Assembly (NCBI RefSeq): GCF_016756595.1
Contig: NZ_AP023257.1
Span: forward strand, 992,001-1,056,000
Direction: 5' to 3'
Length of the DNA: 64,000 nt
Origin: Mesorhizobium sp. L-2-11
Lineage (GTDB): Bacteria > Pseudomonadota > Alphaproteobacteria > Rhizobiales > Rhizobiaceae
Part shown: one piece after another, positions 1-10,722 of the stretch
Position numbering within the stretch: the stretch's first letter is position 1
Layout: every line of letters starts with the position of its first letter
Translations under genes and position numbers: made by a program
Notes under the pieces: generated by a model
Seen by the model: the letters and a program-made list of their open reading frames with translations, nothing else
Database searches by the model: none
Told to the model about the DNA's origin: nothing

Positions 1-3000
1 ACCGAAAAGCCCGGCCTCGGCATCCTCTCCGATCCGGACGTGCTGGTGCTGCGGCGCGGCACCGAAGCGGTGTCGACGACGCCGGAAATTCGCGCCTTCC
101 TGCACGGGCCGGAGCCGCTGATCGTCACCAAGGCCAACGCCAAGTCGACCGTGCATCGCCGCATCTATCTCGATTACATCGGCATCAAGACCTACACCGC
201 CAAGGGCGTGCTTGCCGGCGAGTTGCGCATCGTCGGTCTATTCACCTCGACTGCCTACACGCGCTCGGTGATGAAGATCCCTTATCTCAGGTCGAAAGCC
301 GAAATCATCATCGCCAAATCCGGTTTCAACCCTGAAGATCACTCCGGCAAGGCACTGATCAATGTGCTGGAGAGCTATCCGCGCGACGAGCTGTTCCAGG
401 TTCCGGTGCCGATCCTGCGCAAGCACGCCGAAGCCATTCTGGGGCTGATCGAGCGGCCACGCGTCAGAGCGCTGGTGCGCGCCGATCAGTTCGACCGCTT
501 CGTCTCGATCCTCGTCTTCGTGCCGCGCGACCGCTACGACAGCGTCGTACGCGAGAAGATCGGCACCTATCTGAAGACGGTGTTCCAGGGCCGGCTTTCG
601 GCCTACTACCCCGCCTTTCCGGAAGGCGGACTGGCGCGTGTTCATTTCATCATCGGCCGTTCCGGCGGCAAGACGCCGAAGGTCGACCAGACGACGATCG
701 AGGCGGCGATCCGCGCCATCGTGCGGACCTGGGACGACATTCTGCGCGAGACCGCCGAAGAGACTGGCGCCGACGCGGCGCTCACGACGATCGCCTCGCG
801 CTTCTCGGGAAGCTATCGCGACAGCTTCTCGCCGGCGGAGGCGTTGGCCGATGCCGGTCGCATCGCCAGGATCAGCGCGGCCAATCCGATCGCCATCGAC
901 TACTATCGTCATGCCAACCAGGAGCCACATCAGGCGGCGCTGAAGATTTATCACCATGGCAGCCCGGTAGCCTTGTCGCGGCGGGTACCGGTGCTGGAGA
1001 ACATCGGTTTCCGCGTAATCAGCGAGCGCACCTTCGAGGTCGGCGACGAGGCTTCCGGCATGATCAATAGTGATCAGCCGGGCATGGTCTTCATCCACGA
1101 CATGGAGCTCGAAAACAGCTACGGCAAGCCAATCGACCTTGGCGACCGCGGCGCGCTGTTCGAGGACGCATTCCTTTCCGTCTGGCGCGGCGACATCGAC
1201 AATGACGGCTATAACGGCCTTGCCCAGACCGCCGGCCTGTGGTCGAGCGAAGTCACCATCCTGCGCGCCTATGGCCGCTATCTGCAGCAGGCCGGGATCC
1301 CGCAGAGCCAGGATTTCATAGCCGCCGCGCTCAATCGCTATCCGGAGATCGCGCGTGGCCTGCATGAGCTGTTCGTCGCCCGCCTCGGACCGACGGCGCA
1401 GACGGAAGGGGCGGTCGCGGCCAGGCACCTCAAGGCAAAGATCAGAGATGCGCTGGAAGAGGTTCCCAACATCGACGACGACACCATCATCCGTCGCTAT
1501 CTCAATCTGATCGAAGCGTCGCTGCGCACCAATCATTTCGTTCCCGATCTGAAGGAGAAGGGCCAGTCGCTGGCGATCAAGCTCGACTCGCAAGCGGTCG
1601 AAGGCCTGCCAGCGCCGCGGCCTTGGCGGGAGATCTTCGTCTACGGTTCCGAGGTTGAGGGCGTGCATCTGCGCTTCGGCCCGGTCGCCCGCGGTGGCCT
1701 GCGCTGGTCGGACCGCGCCCAGGACTATCGCACCGAGGTGCTCGGCCTGGTCAAGGCGCAGCAGGTCAAGAACGCGGTGATCGTGCCGGTTGGCGCCAAG
1801 GGCGGTTTCTATCCGAAGAAGCTGCCGATGGGCGCCGGCCGCGACGCCATCTTCGAAGCCGGCGCGTCCGCCTACAAGAATTACGTCTCCAGCCTGCTGT
1901 CGATCACCGACAATATCGGCCTCGACGGCGTCATTCCGCCGGCCGGCGTCGTGCGGCGCGACCTGGACGACCCCTATTTCGTCGTCGCCGCCGACAAGGG
2001 CACCGCGACCTTCTCCGACACCGCCAATGCCATCAGCGAGAAGCATGGCTTCTGGCTCGACGACGCTTTCGCCAGCGGCGGCTCGGCCGGCTACGACCAC
2101 AAGAAGATGGGCATCACCGCCAAGGGTGCCTGGGAAGCTGTCAAGCGGCATTTCCGTGAAATGAACCGCGACATCCAGACTGCGCCCTTCACCGTTGTTG
2201 GCGTCGGCGACATGTCGGGCGACGTGTTCGGCAACGGCATGCTCCTGTCCGAGCAGACCCGGCTGATCGCCGCTTTCGACCATCGCGATATCTTTATCGA
2301 CCCTAATCCCGACTTGGCGGCCTCGATGGCCGAGCGCCGGCGCATGTTCGCCCTCGCCCGTTCGAGCTGGCAGGACTACGACAAGACAAAACTGTCCGAA
2401 GGCGGCATCATCGTCTCGCGCAGCCAGAAATCGATCACGCTGCCGCCGGCCGCGGCCGCGGCGATCGGCCTCGGCAAGACGACCGCCTCGCCGGTCGAGA
2501 TCATGAGCGCCATCCTCAAGGCGCCGGTCGACCTTTTGTGGTTCGGCGGCATCGGCACCTATATCAGGGCATCGTCGGAAACCAACCAGGACGCCGGCGA
2601 TCGCGCCAATGACGCTATTCGGGTGACCGCGCTCGAAGTGCGCGCCAAGGTCATCGGCGAGGGCGCCAATCTCGGCGCGACGCAGCGGGCCCGCATCGAG
2701 TTTGGGCTGAATGGCGGGCGCTGCAATTCCGACGCCATCGACAATTCGGGCGGCGTCAACTGCTCCGACGTCGAGGTCAACATCAAGATCGCGCTGGCTT
2801 CCGCCATGCGCAAGGGTGCGCTGACCCGCCCAGCGCGCAACAAGCTTCTCGCCGAAATGACCGACGAGGTGAGCGCGCTGGTGTTGTCCAACAACTACCA
2901 GCAGACGCTGGCGCTGTCCCTTGCCCGCAAGCGTGGCCTTGCCGATATCGCCCATCAGAGCCGTTTCATGGCAGCGCTCGAGGCGCGCGGCCTGCTCGAC

Positions 3001-4077
3001 CGCAATGTCGAAGCTCTGCCGTCGCCGGCAGCCCTTGCCGAGCGCGAGGCGCGTGGCGAGCCGCTGACCAGGGCCGAGCTCGGCGTCCTTTTGGCCTATG
3101 CCAAGATCGTGCTGTTTTCCGACATCGTCGCCAGCGACGTGCCGGACGATCCGCATTTCGACCGTGACCTGATGGGCTATTTCCCGGACCGTATGGCGAA
3201 GAAATTCGCGGCCGAAATCCATGGCCATCGCCTGCGCCGCGAAATCATCGCCCGTGTCGTCGCCAACGATCTGGTCAATCGCGGCGGCCCACCCTTCGTC
3301 AACAGGCTGCAGGAAGCGACCGGCCGCAGCGCCGCCGACATTGTCCGGACCTTCGCTTTGGTGCGCGACGGCTTTGGCTTGCCGGCGCTCTATCGCCAGA
3401 TCGACGCGCTCGACAACCAGATCGACGGTCAGGTGCAGCTCGACCTTTATCAGGCGGTTAGCCGCCTCATCTATGTCGCCAGCGGCTGGTATCTCAAGAA
3501 CGATACCAGCACCGCTCCGCTCGGCCAACGGATCGCCGAATTGCAGAACGCCCGCAAGGCACTGGAGCCGAAGCTCACTTCGCTGCTGCCGGCCTTCTCG
3601 CGCGAGCGGATAGAGGAGCGGCGGCATGGTCTGGCCAAGGGCGGTGCGCCCGAACAGCTGGCAGAACATCTGGCGCTGACCGATGTGGCCGGCGTCGTGC
3701 CTGACATCGCATTGACGGCCCGAACGGCGAATGCCGACATCGTCGCCGCCGCGAAGGCGTTTTTCGCGGTCAGCGATGCCTTCCGCATTCCGCGCGTCGA
3801 GGATGCGGCGCGCTCGATCGCGCCGTCCGACTACTACGACCAATTGGCGCTTTCCCGCGCCACCGACACGATCGGCGCAGCCAGGCGCGGCATCGCCGTG
3901 GCGGCGCTCACCGGCCATGCCGAGGCGGCGGACCCGGTGGCGGCATGGCTGGAGGCCGGCGGCGAGAGAGTCGGGCGCATCCGCGAGCGGCTGCAGGCGC
4001 TGACCGAGGGCGGCGACATCACCGTGTCGCGGCTGTCGGTGGCATCGGGGCTGATCAGCGACCTGACAGCGCTGTGA
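1..4077 (+). CDS. NAD-specific glutamate dehydrogenase, large (GDH-180-like) type, 5' end outside window
   Basis: This is the C-terminal part of the very large NAD-dependent glutamate dehydrogenase that oxidises glutamate to 2-oxoglutarate and ammonia in the cytoplasm. The frame is open from base 1 (starting TEKPGLG), so the gene runs in from the left; a GTG at 40 is internal. About 1,358 residues are visible against roughly 1,600 in the family, so some 230-250 N-terminal residues are missing. The catalytic core is recognisable: VARGGLRWSDRAQDYRTEVL, VKNAVIVPVGAKGGF and the dinucleotide-fold part VVGVGDMSGDVFGNGML, followed by KVIGEGANLG. The gene ends in TGA and is followed by 92 bp before the next gene. 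No frameshift was seen. Family assignment is from motif recognition and is secure. Confidence 0.95.
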   Translation, partial: TEKPGLGILSDPDVLVLRRGTEAVSTTPEIRAFLHGPEPLIVTKANAKSTVHRRIYLDYIGIKTYTAKGVLAGELRIVGLFTSTAYTRSVMKIPYLRSKAEIIIAKSGFNPEDHSGKALINVLESYPRDELFQVPVPILRKHAEAILGLIERPRVRALVRADQFDRFVSILVFVPRDRYDSVVREKIGTYLKTVFQGRLSAYYPAFPEGGLARVHFIIGRSGGKTPKVDQTTIEAAIRAIVRTWDDILRETAEETGADAALTTIASRFSGSYRDSFSPAEALADAGRIARISAANPIAIDYYRHANQEPHQAALKIYHHGSPVALSRRVPVLENIGFRVISERTFEVGDEASGMINSDQPGMVFIHDMELENSYGKPIDLGDRGALFEDAFLSVWRGDIDNDGYNGLAQTAGLWSSEVTILRAYGRYLQQAGIPQSQDFIAAALNRYPEIARGLHELFVARLGPTAQTEGAVAARHLKAKIRDALEEVPNIDDDTIIRRYLNLIEASLRTNHFVPDLKEKGQSLAIKLDSQAVEGLPAPRPWREIFVYGSEVEGVHLRFGPVARGGLRWSDRAQDYRTEVLGLVKAQQVKNAVIVPVGAKGGFYPKKLPMGAGRDAIFEAGASAYKNYVSSLLSITDNIGLDGVIPPAGVVRRDLDDPYFVVAADKGTATFSDTANAISEKHGFWLDDAFASGGSAGYDHKKMGITAKGAWEAVKRHFREMNRDIQTAPFTVVGVGDMSGDVFGNGMLLSEQTRLIAAFDHRDIFIDPNPDLAASMAERRRMFALARSSWQDYDKTKLSEGGIIVSRSQKSITLPPAAAAAIGLGKTTASPVEIMSAILKAPVDLLWFGGIGTYIRASSETNQDAGDRANDAIRVTALEVRAKVIGEGANLGATQRARIEFGLNGGRCNSDAIDNSGGVNCSDVEVNIKIALASAMRKGALTRPARNKLLAEMTDEVSALVLSNNYQQTLALSLARKRGLADIAHQSRFMAALEARGLLDRNVEALPSPAALAEREARGEPLTRAELGVLLAYAKIVLFSDIVASDVPDDPHFDRDLMGYFPDRMAKKFAAEIHGHRLRREIIARVVANDLVNRGGPPFVNRLQEATGRSAADIVRTFALVRDGFGLPALYRQIDALDNQIDGQVQLDLYQAVSRLIYVASGWYLKNDTSTAPLGQRIAELQNARKALEPKLTSLLPAFSRERIEERRHGLAKGGAPEQLAEHLALTDVAGVVPDIALTARTANADIVAAAKAFFAVSDAFRIPRVEDAARSIAPSDYYDQLALSRATDTIGAARRGIAVAALTGHAEAADPVAAWLEAGGERVGRIRERLQALTEGGDITVSRLSVASGLISDLTAL

Positions 4078-4169
4078 GACGTCTTCCACATCGCGCGCGA
4101 TTGCCAGCAGGAACTGCGCTATAGAGCGAGACGGTGCCGCACTTCGGGGCGCCGTTGGTGGGAGGGCAT

Positions 4170-5549
4170 ATGGCCGAAATAGCAGTGCAGCGAGCGCCGG
4201 AACGCGGCATCTGGGGATGGATGCTGTTCGACTGGGCGGCGCAGCCGTTCTTCACCGTCATCACCACCTTCATCTTCGGTCCCTACTTCGTCTCGCGCAT
4301 GGCGAGCGATCCGGAAACGGGCCAGGCGGCCTGGGGTTACGGCATCGCCGCGGCGGGTCTGGCCATCGCCGTTCTGTCGCCGATCCTCGGCTCGATCGCC
4401 GACCAGACCGGCCCGCGAAAACCGTGGATCGCACTCTTCGCCGCGGTCAAGATCACCAGTCTTTGCCTGCTATGGTTCGCTGCTCCCGGTTCGAACCTTT
4501 TCCTGGTCGTGCTGTTCTTCTCGCTGGCTTCGGTCGCGGCGGAATTCTCGACCGTTTTCAATGATTCGATGATGCCGCGTCTGGTGCCGAAGGGCGAAAT
4601 CGGCCGAATCTCGAACATGGCCTGGGGGCTCGGCTATCTCGGCGGCATGATCGCGCTGATCTTTGTTGTCGCCTTCATGGCGGGTTCGCCGGAGACCGGC
4701 AAGACGATCATCGGCCTCGACCCGCTCTTCGGGCTCGATCCGAAGCTCGGCGAGGACGCGCGCGCCACCGGACCACTGTCGGCGGCCTGGTATTTGCTCT
4801 TCATCCTGCCAATGTTCTTTTTCACACCAGACGCGGTGAAGGGCCTTCCGCTTGGACCGGCGGTGCGCGAGGGACTGTCGGAGCTGAAATCGACGCTGGG
4901 CGAAATACGCCAGCGCAGCGGCATTTTCCGCTTTCTCGTCGCCCGCATGATCTATCAGGACGGCGTCAACGCGTTGCTCGCGCTGGGCGGTGCCTTTGCG
5001 GCGGCGATGTTCCACTGGTCGATCACCGAGATCGGCCTGTTCGGCATCATCCTCAACGTGGTCGCCATCGTCGGCTGCCTGGTGGCCGCACGCCTCGACT
5101 TGGCGCTCGGCTCCAAGGCCATAGTGATGATTGCGCTTGTCCTGCTCAGCCTCGCCACGATCGGCATCGTCTCGACCGGGCCGGGCTACACGCTGTTCGG
5201 TGCCTGGATGATGCCCGGAGCCGATAGCGGCGGGTTGTTCGGTACGCCGGCGGAAAAAGCCTACATCTTCTTTGGCCTGCTGATCGGGCTTGCCTTCGGG
5301 CCGGTGCAGGCATCGTCGCGCTCCTACATGGCGCGCAGCGTCACCGCGGCCGAATCGGGCCGCTATTTCGGCATCTATGCGCTGGCCGGACGGGCGACCA
5401 GTTTTGCTGCGCCATTCATGGTGGCCACGATCACCCTGGCCAGCGGCTCGTCGCGGCTAGGCATGGCTGCAATCGTGCTGTTCCTCGGCGTCGGCCTGGC
5501 GATCCTGATCCGCACGCCATATCCGGCAGATAATCCGCCGGCGGAGTAG
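4170..5549 (+). CDS. MFS transporter, UMF1 / Atg22-like family
   Basis: A polytopic inner-membrane protein of about 459 residues with around 11-12 hydrophobic segments. The N-terminal segment GWMLFDWAAQPFFTVITTFI is typical of the UMF1 (Atg22-like) branch of the major facilitator superfamily, whose substrates are mostly unknown; an amino-acid or small-metabolite efflux role is possible only by family analogy. A conserved loop motif DQTGPRKPW follows the second membrane segment. I chose ATG 4170 because GGAGGG lies just upstream (4161-4166); an in-frame GTG at 4134 has no such support. The gene faces purH, and a C-type repeat pair begins 11 bp after its stop. Confidence 0.85.
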   Translation: MAEIAVQRAPERGIWGWMLFDWAAQPFFTVITTFIFGPYFVSRMASDPETGQAAWGYGIAAAGLAIAVLSPILGSIADQTGPRKPWIALFAAVKITSLCLLWFAAPGSNLFLVVLFFSLASVAAEFSTVFNDSMMPRLVPKGEIGRISNMAWGLGYLGGMIALIFVVAFMAGSPETGKTIIGLDPLFGLDPKLGEDARATGPLSAAWYLLFILPMFFFTPDAVKGLPLGPAVREGLSELKSTLGEIRQRSGIFRFLVARMIYQDGVNALLALGGAFAAAMFHWSITEIGLFGIILNVVAIVGCLVAARLDLALGSKAIVMIALVLLSLATIGIVSTGPGYTLFGAWMMPGADSGGLFGTPAEKAYIFFGLLIGLAFGPVQASSRSYMARSVTAAESGRYFGIYALAGRATSFAAPFMVATITLASGSSRLGMAAIVLFLGVGLAILIRTPYPADNPPAE

Positions 5550-5559
5550 CGCTGCTCTT

Positions 5560-5746
5560 CCCTTCTCCCCTTGTGGGAGAAGGTGGATCGGCGCGCAGCG
5601 CCGAGACGGATGAGGGGTGTTGGAAGAAACTCAACGTGAAAACATCAAGAATTTTAAATGCTTACGTACTTGCCGCAGCACTCCGTCCAGCACCCCTCAT
5701 CCGACCGAGCTTCGCTCGGCCACCTTCTCCCACAAGGGGAGAAGGC
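5560..5746. repeat. C-type palindromic repeat pair between convergent genes
   Basis: Two copies of a short element in opposite orientation. The left copy (5560-5623) begins ccttctccccttgtgggag and ends at gaggggtgttgg; the right copy (5691-5746) begins cacccctcat and ends cacaaggggagaagg. Each copy contains its own small hairpin, and the two together form a long inverted repeat around a 67-bp AT-richer centre. The pair fills the space between the MFS gene stop (5549) and the purH stop (5756), so it may act as a two-way terminator. Similar sequence recurs at 38679-38826 and, as one copy, at 63921-63975. From memory, such C/T-rich hairpin repeats are common between rhizobial genes. Confidence 0.8.
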
Positions 5747-5755
5747 AAGAAGCGC

Positions 5756-7372
5756 TCAATGCCTGAAATGCCTGACGCCGGTAAACACCATGGCAATACC
5801 GTGCTCGTCGGCGGCGGCGATGACATCGTCGTCGCGCATTGAGCCGCCCGGCTGGATGACGGCGGTGGCGCCGGCTTCGATCGCAGACAAAAGCCCGTCG
5901 GCGAACGGGAAAAAGGCGTCCGAGGCGACGACAGAATTCTTGGTCAGCGGCTCGGCCAGGCCGGCTGCCTCGGCCGCGTCGAGCGCCTTGCGCGCGGCGA
6001 TGCGCGAGGAATCGACCCGGCTCATCTGGCCAGCGCCGATGCCGACGGTGGCACCGTCTCTGACATAGACGATCGCGTTCGACTTGACGTGCTTTGCGAC
6101 GCGGAAAGCGAATTTGAGATCGGCCATTTCGGCCGGCGTCGGTGCGCGCCGGGTCACCACTTTCAGGTCGAGGTCGTCGACCACCGCATTGTCGCGGCCC
6201 TGGACGAGCAACCCGCCGGAAACCGATTTCACAGTGGAGCCGGCCGCGCGCGGATCGGGCAAGCCGCCGGTGACCAGCAAGCGCAGATTCTTCTTGGCGG
6301 CGACGATGCGGATTGCTTCGTCCGCGGCGCCCGGCGCGATGATGACCTCGGTGAAGGTTTTGACGATCTCTTCGGCGGCCTCGGCATCGAGGGTGCGGTT
6401 CATCGCGACAATGCCGCCGAAGGCCGACACCGGATCGCAGGCAAGCGCCTTGGCGTAGGCCGCCTTCAGCGAAGCGCCCTCGGCGACGCCGCACGGGTTG
6501 GCGTGCTTGATGATGGCGACGGCGGCAGAGCGGGTCGGATCGAACTCGCCGACCAGCTCGAAGGCGGCGTCGGTGTCGTTGATGTTGTTGTAGGAAAGCT
6601 GCTTGCCCTGAAGCTGGCGCGCCGTCGCGACGCCCGGCCGCTTGTCGCCGTCAACGTAGAAGCCGGCGCTCTGGTGCGGGTTCTCGCCGTAGCGCATCAC
6701 CTGGTCGAGCCTGCCGCCGAAGGCGCGCCATGTGGGATGCTCGATCTCCAGCGCTTCGGCGAACCAGCCGGAAATCGCCGCATCATAGGTCGCGGTGCGG
6801 GCGAAGGCCTTGGCCGCCAGCTTCTTGCGGAAATCCAGCGAGAGCGAGCCGAAATTCATCTCAAGCGCGTTGAGCACCGAGGCATAGTCCTCGGGGTCTG
6901 TGACGATGGCGACATAGGCGTGGTTTTTGGCGGCGGCGCGGATCATCGCCGGGCCGCCTATGTCGATGTTCTCGACGATCGAGGCGTAAGCGGCGCCGGA
7001 GTGGCGGACATCCTCGAAAGGGTAGAGATTGGAGACGACGAGATCGATCGGCGCAATGCCATGATCGCGCATCGCCGCGGCGTGTTCGGGATCGTCGCGC
7101 ACGCCAAGCAACGCGCCGTGCACGGACGGATGCAGAGTCTTGACGCGGCCGTCCATGATCTCGGGAAAGCCGGTGAGTTCGGAGACGTCGCGTACAGCCA
7201 TGCCTGCCTCGGCGATCGCCTTTGCGGTGCCGCCGGTGGAGACTAGCTCGACGCCGGCCGCGGCCAGCGCCCTGGCGAAATCGATGAGCCTGGTCTTGTC
7301 GAAAACGGAAAGCAACGCGCGACGAACGGGAACGAGGTCGGGCGCGGGAATGTTCTTGGCGGCGACGGCCAT
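5756..7372 (-). CDS. purH: Bifunctional AICAR formyltransferase / IMP cyclohydrolase
   Basis: PurH catalyses the last two steps of purine synthesis, formylation of AICAR and ring closure to IMP, in the cytoplasm. The N-terminal cyclohydrolase domain begins [20 protein letters not shown] and contains [16 protein letters not shown]. The C-terminal formyltransferase domain has [22 protein letters not shown] and the end motif [20 protein letters not shown]. Length is 538 residues, as expected. Start ATG 7372 gives MAVAAKN; an upstream extension to 7426 lacks family support. It lies downstream of the heparinase gene on the same strand, 91 bp away, an arrangement common in rhizobia (rsmB-heparinase-purH). 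Confidence 0.97.
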   Translation of the reverse strand: MAVAAKNIPAPDLVPVRRALLSVFDKTRLIDFARALAAAGVELVSTGGTAKAIAEAGMAVRDVSELTGFPEIMDGRVKTLHPSVHGALLGVRDDPEHAAAMRDHGIAPIDLVVSNLYPFEDVRHSGAAYASIVENIDIGGPAMIRAAAKNHAYVAIVTDPEDYASVLNALEMNFGSLSLDFRKKLAAKAFARTATYDAAISGWFAEALEIEHPTWRAFGGRLDQVMRYGENPHQSAGFYVDGDKRPGVATARQLQGKQLSYNNINDTDAAFELVGEFDPTRSAAVAIIKHANPCGVAEGASLKAAYAKALACDPVSAFGGIVAMNRTLDAEAAEEIVKTFTEVIIAPGAADEAIRIVAAKKNLRLLVTGGLPDPRAAGSTVKSVSGGLLVQGRDNAVVDDLDLKVVTRRAPTPAEMADLKFAFRVAKHVKSNAIVYVRDGATVGIGAGQMSRVDSSRIAARKALDAAEAAGLAEPLTKNSVVASDAFFPFADGLLSAIEAGATAVIQPGGSMRDDDVIAAADEHGIAMVFTGVRHFRH

Positions 7373-7463
7373 GGGCTGGCGGCCTTTCACGGCTGGTTGG
7401 GAAAGTGTCCGCGCGCCGTAGCACATGAGGCCTGGAAATCAAACTGCGGGGCTACCCGCAGTC

Positions 7464-9236
7464 TCAGCTTTTTGCCGAATGACCGGCGATGGCCGTCCGT
7501 GTCAGTTGCCAGTGGACTTCGGAAACCTCCGATGCCTTGAAGGCCAGCACGATCTGCCGGCTGCGGCGCGGGCCGCCAAGACCGGCGAAATAGATGGATT
7601 CCTCGACCTCGGGCGCCACCTCGGTGCAGGCGAACACCCATGTGTCGGCTTCATCGGCGGTCAGCACCAGGCGGTCGTGCTGGTCCTGGAGCAGGCCAAT
7701 GTCGGGATGGATGTGGAAGCGAATGGTAACGAAATCGCGGCCGTTGTTGCGGATCGCAGCATTGCCCGGCCGCAGAAGGCGATCCCTGCCGGCGAGCACA
7801 TTGCCGTTCGTCGACAATTTCAGCTCGCGCTCATGCAGCAAGCCGAAGCGCGCGACATAGCCGTCATGGCGAGCCAGAAAACCTTGGCTGCCTTGCTGGT
7901 CGGTGCGCTTGCAAGGCACATGCTGCGGGCCGCCGATCAGCGGCGTGCCGAGCAGATCGTTGACGCGCAGCGAATGGCTGAAACGCGCCGATGAGGTGTC
8001 GTTGATGGTGGCTGTCGAATGGGCGGCCGTGGCGCGGGCAAGCGGCCGGAATTCGGCGGCGCCATAGGTGTCGACGCCGGCGTTGACGACATAGTGACGG
8101 CGGCCGGAAGACAGCTCGAAGGAAAGGCATCCGGCGTGCGCCGCGTTGGAAACATCGATGCGCGGTGGCGGGCCGGTATCGGCGATCACGGTGACGCCGC
8201 CCATGGAGAGGCGCTCGTAGCCCGAATGCGGTGCGTGCAGCAATGGCGCGCCGGCGGTGTCGTCGTGGCGCAGAATGGTGGCGATGCGGTTGTGGATGGT
8301 CGCGCCCATGCCGTTGAAGCGGGCGAGGCTGCCGTCCTGGTGGCGAAAGAATCGCAGCGCCGGCAGCATGCGATCGATGGCGCCCATCAGCGCCGCCGGC
8401 GGCGTTTCGGCCTGATTGGCATAGGTCTGGCGCAGCGGCAGAAGGTCGGCGAGGATTTCAAGCACGGCCATCGGATTGCGGGAAATATGGCCGCCATCCG
8501 GCAGAATCTGACGGTCGAGTTCCTCGGCGAGGTTGCGGGTCGCGCCGCGTAGCGCCGATGCCGGCGCCGGTAGCGACAGAGCGGCAAAGGCAAGCGCGAT
8601 GCGGGCGCGCAGCCGGTCCTTGCCGTCCGGCATCTCGCGTGCCATCGCCCTGAGATAGCGGATCTGCATGGCCAGCGATTTCAGGAAGGCCCGGTAGAAG
8701 GGAAATTCAGCACCCTGCAGCACCACCGAGGAATGCTGCAGCCAGGCAATGACGCGCTTGGCCGTCGTGCCAGGCTCCCAGGCGACACCGGAGATATTGC
8801 TGCCATGGATGGTGATCCAGTCGGAGACCAGCGCGCGGGCATTGGCGGCGGCAAGCTCGGTGCCGGCGGCGCGCATATGGCGCAGCCAGCGAAAGCCGTG
8901 CAGGGCCTTTTGCCAGCCGGGATTGGCCACGGCGATCTGGAAGGGCGACGTGCCGCCGGTCTCGATCAGATGTCCCGACAGCGGATAGCGGCCATAATAA
9001 ATCTCGAGCGCGATCTGCCGGTCGGCCAGGCGCAGGTCCGGCGGAGCGATCAACACGCGTTCCGGAGTGCGGCCGGAGTAACGCCAGCGATGGATCGGCC
9101 CGGCACGCAGGCGCCGGCGCGTCTTGCGCCAGAACTCCTTCGCGACAAGCGTCCATAGACGCGTCGTGCTGCCGACAGCGATCGCCAAAAGCCCTCCTCG
9201 TAACGCCCAATCCGACGACAAGTTTATATGATTCAA
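7464..9236 (-). CDS. Heparinase II/III-like family protein
   Basis: A 590-residue protein of the heparinase II/III family as found in alphaproteobacteria. The N-terminal half is helical (for example PGWQKALHGFRWLRHMRAAG and PDGGHISRNPMAVLEILADL). The C-terminal half is predicted beta-rich with GYERLSMGGVTVIADTG and FHIHPDIGLLQDQHDRLVLT. True heparinases are secreted polysaccharide lyases; here no clear signal peptide is seen, only a moderately hydrophobic N-terminus (LRGGLLAIAVGSTTRLW), so substrate and location are unknown. It sits between rsmB (85 bp upstream) and purH on the same strand. That conserved but functionally puzzling context suggests a cell-envelope or glycan role, which is inference. 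Confidence 0.85.
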   Translation of the reverse strand: MNHINLSSDWALRGGLLAIAVGSTTRLWTLVAKEFWRKTRRRLRAGPIHRWRYSGRTPERVLIAPPDLRLADRQIALEIYYGRYPLSGHLIETGGTSPFQIAVANPGWQKALHGFRWLRHMRAAGTELAAANARALVSDWITIHGSNISGVAWEPGTTAKRVIAWLQHSSVVLQGAEFPFYRAFLKSLAMQIRYLRAMAREMPDGKDRLRARIALAFAALSLPAPASALRGATRNLAEELDRQILPDGGHISRNPMAVLEILADLLPLRQTYANQAETPPAALMGAIDRMLPALRFFRHQDGSLARFNGMGATIHNRIATILRHDDTAGAPLLHAPHSGYERLSMGGVTVIADTGPPPRIDVSNAAHAGCLSFELSSGRRHYVVNAGVDTYGAAEFRPLARATAAHSTATINDTSSARFSHSLRVNDLLGTPLIGGPQHVPCKRTDQQGSQGFLARHDGYVARFGLLHERELKLSTNGNVLAGRDRLLRPGNAAIRNNGRDFVTIRFHIHPDIGLLQDQHDRLVLTADEADTWVFACTEVAPEVEESIYFAGLGGPRRSRQIVLAFKASEVSEVHWQLTRTAIAGHSAKS

Positions 9237-9321
9237 GAACTTATGCGAAGGCGAATTCCAAGGAGGCCTTGAAATTCAGCCTGTTTTCCGCAGGATTCTT
9301 GCTAAAACACTCTTCAAATTT

Positions 9322-10722
9322 TCAGCGTTGGCCGGCTCTGCGCATGCGGGCGGCGAAGAACCCATCCAGCCCGGACTGTTCCGGTGAGCCGAGCTCCAGA
9401 TCTGCGGGCGTGGTGCGTAGCGTGCCCTGCGGCGTCAGGAACGGATCAATACCGGCGATCTCGCCCGGGCGGAGCGGATCGTCGACGATGTCAGACGCCC
9501 CGGCGAGGAAGGCGCGGTGAAGCGCCTCGCCTTCAAGCGGGTCGAGCGAGCAGTTGGAAAAGACGATGCGCCCGCTAGGCCTGACCAGGCTGACGGCGCG
9601 GGCGAGCAGCCTGCGTTGCAGATCGGCGAGTTTTTCGATGTCGGCCGCCGTCTTCGTCCAGGGCACGTCGGGATGCCGCCGCACCGTGCCGGTCGAGGAG
9701 CAGGGCGCGTCGAGAAGGACGGCGTCGAACAGTTGTTCCGGCTCGTATTTGAGCAGATCGGCCTGGACAATTTCTGCGGACAAAGCGAGCCGTTCGAGAT
9801 TCTGCGTGAGCCGCGCCAACCGGTTCTTCGAGGAATCGATCGCGGTGACCGTGGCGCCGCCGAGAATGAGCTGAGCGGTCTTGCCGCCGGGGGCGGCGCA
9901 GAGGTCGGCGACGCGCAAGCCCCTGACGTCGCCGAAAAGCCGGGCCGGAAGGCTGGCGGCGGCATCCTGGACCCACCAGGCGCCGTCTTCAAAGCCGGGC
10001 AGTTCAGTGACCGAGGCGCTGAGTTTCTGTACGCGCACAGTGCCGGTCGGCAGCAGGATGCCGCCGAGCCGCTCGGCCCACAGCGCAGGATCGGTCTTGA
10101 CCGTAAAGTCGACCGGCGCCTCGTGCCGATGGGCAGCGAGAATTTGCCTGGCTTTCTCAGTGCCATAGGCGGCATTGAGCCGGTCGGAAAACCATTTCGG
10201 CGCTTCGTCGGTGGCGGCAAGCGCTGCAGCCAGTTCGGCCTGCTTGGACCGCGCCAGCGTGCGCAGCACGCCATTGACGAGACCGGAGAAGCGCACCGTG
10301 CGCGGATCGGACTTGGCGTGGGTCACGGCAAGGTCGACTGCGGCGCTGTCGGGAATATCGAGGAACAGGATCTGCGCCGCTGCTACATGCAGGATATGCG
10401 AAAGCGCGGTGGCGTTGGGCGGCAGAGGCTTTTCCAGGCGGCGGGCCAGCAACCCGGATATGGTCATGCGGAAGCGCAGCGCAGTGACCAGTATGGCGCG
10501 CACCAGCGCCCGGTCGCGCAGGTCGAGCGCCTTGTATTGCGGATGGCCGTTCTCGTGGTCGGTCAGCCCGTCGAGCGGCGTTTTGGCATCGATGACGGCG
10601 GCGAGCAGCCGTGCAGCCGCCTTGCGCGCGGCGAGGCCGGCAACGGGCTCGCCGGGGCTCGCCGCATTGTGTTCATGATCGCCTGAAATTCGGTGCCGGC
10701 GTTTCGCTTCGTTCACGACCAC
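9322..10722 (-). CDS. rsmB: 16S rRNA (cytosine-967 C5) methyltransferase RsmB
   Basis: RsmB transfers a methyl group from SAM to C967 of 16S rRNA. The N-terminal NusB-like domain (about residues 30-165) contains [17 protein letters not shown]. The C-terminal RNA methyltransferase domain has the SAM-binding motif [17 protein letters not shown] and the two cysteine motifs [15 protein letters not shown] and [12 protein letters not shown], which carry the catalytic and helper cysteines. The length (466 residues) fits. The reading frame begins at GTG 10722, with a second GTG at 10716, and overlaps the end of htpX by 10 bp, so translation may be coupled. The exact start is uncertain because no ATG lies nearby. 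Confidence 0.93.
   Translation of the reverse strand: MVVNEAKRRHRISGDHEHNAASPGEPVAGLAARKAAARLLAAVIDAKTPLDGLTDHENGHPQYKALDLRDRALVRAILVTALRFRMTISGLLARRLEKPLPPNATALSHILHVAAAQILFLDIPDSAAVDLAVTHAKSDPRTVRFSGLVNGVLRTLARSKQAELAAALAATDEAPKWFSDRLNAAYGTEKARQILAAHRHEAPVDFTVKTDPALWAERLGGILLPTGTVRVQKLSASVTELPGFEDGAWWVQDAAASLPARLFGDVRGLRVADLCAAPGGKTAQLILGGATVTAIDSSKNRLARLTQNLERLALSAEIVQADLLKYEPEQLFDAVLLDAPCSSTGTVRRHPDVPWTKTAADIEKLADLQRRLLARAVSLVRPSGRIVFSNCSLDPLEGEALHRAFLAGASDIVDDPLRPGEIAGIDPFLTPQGTLRTTPADLELGSPEQSGLDGFFAARMRRAGQR

Noticed and set aside
238..4089. A 1,283-codon open frame antisense to the glutamate dehydrogenase gene
   Set aside because: It is a GC-rich third-position shadow of the real gene; the protein is rich in Arg, Asp and His, has no recognised domain and no ribosome binding site.
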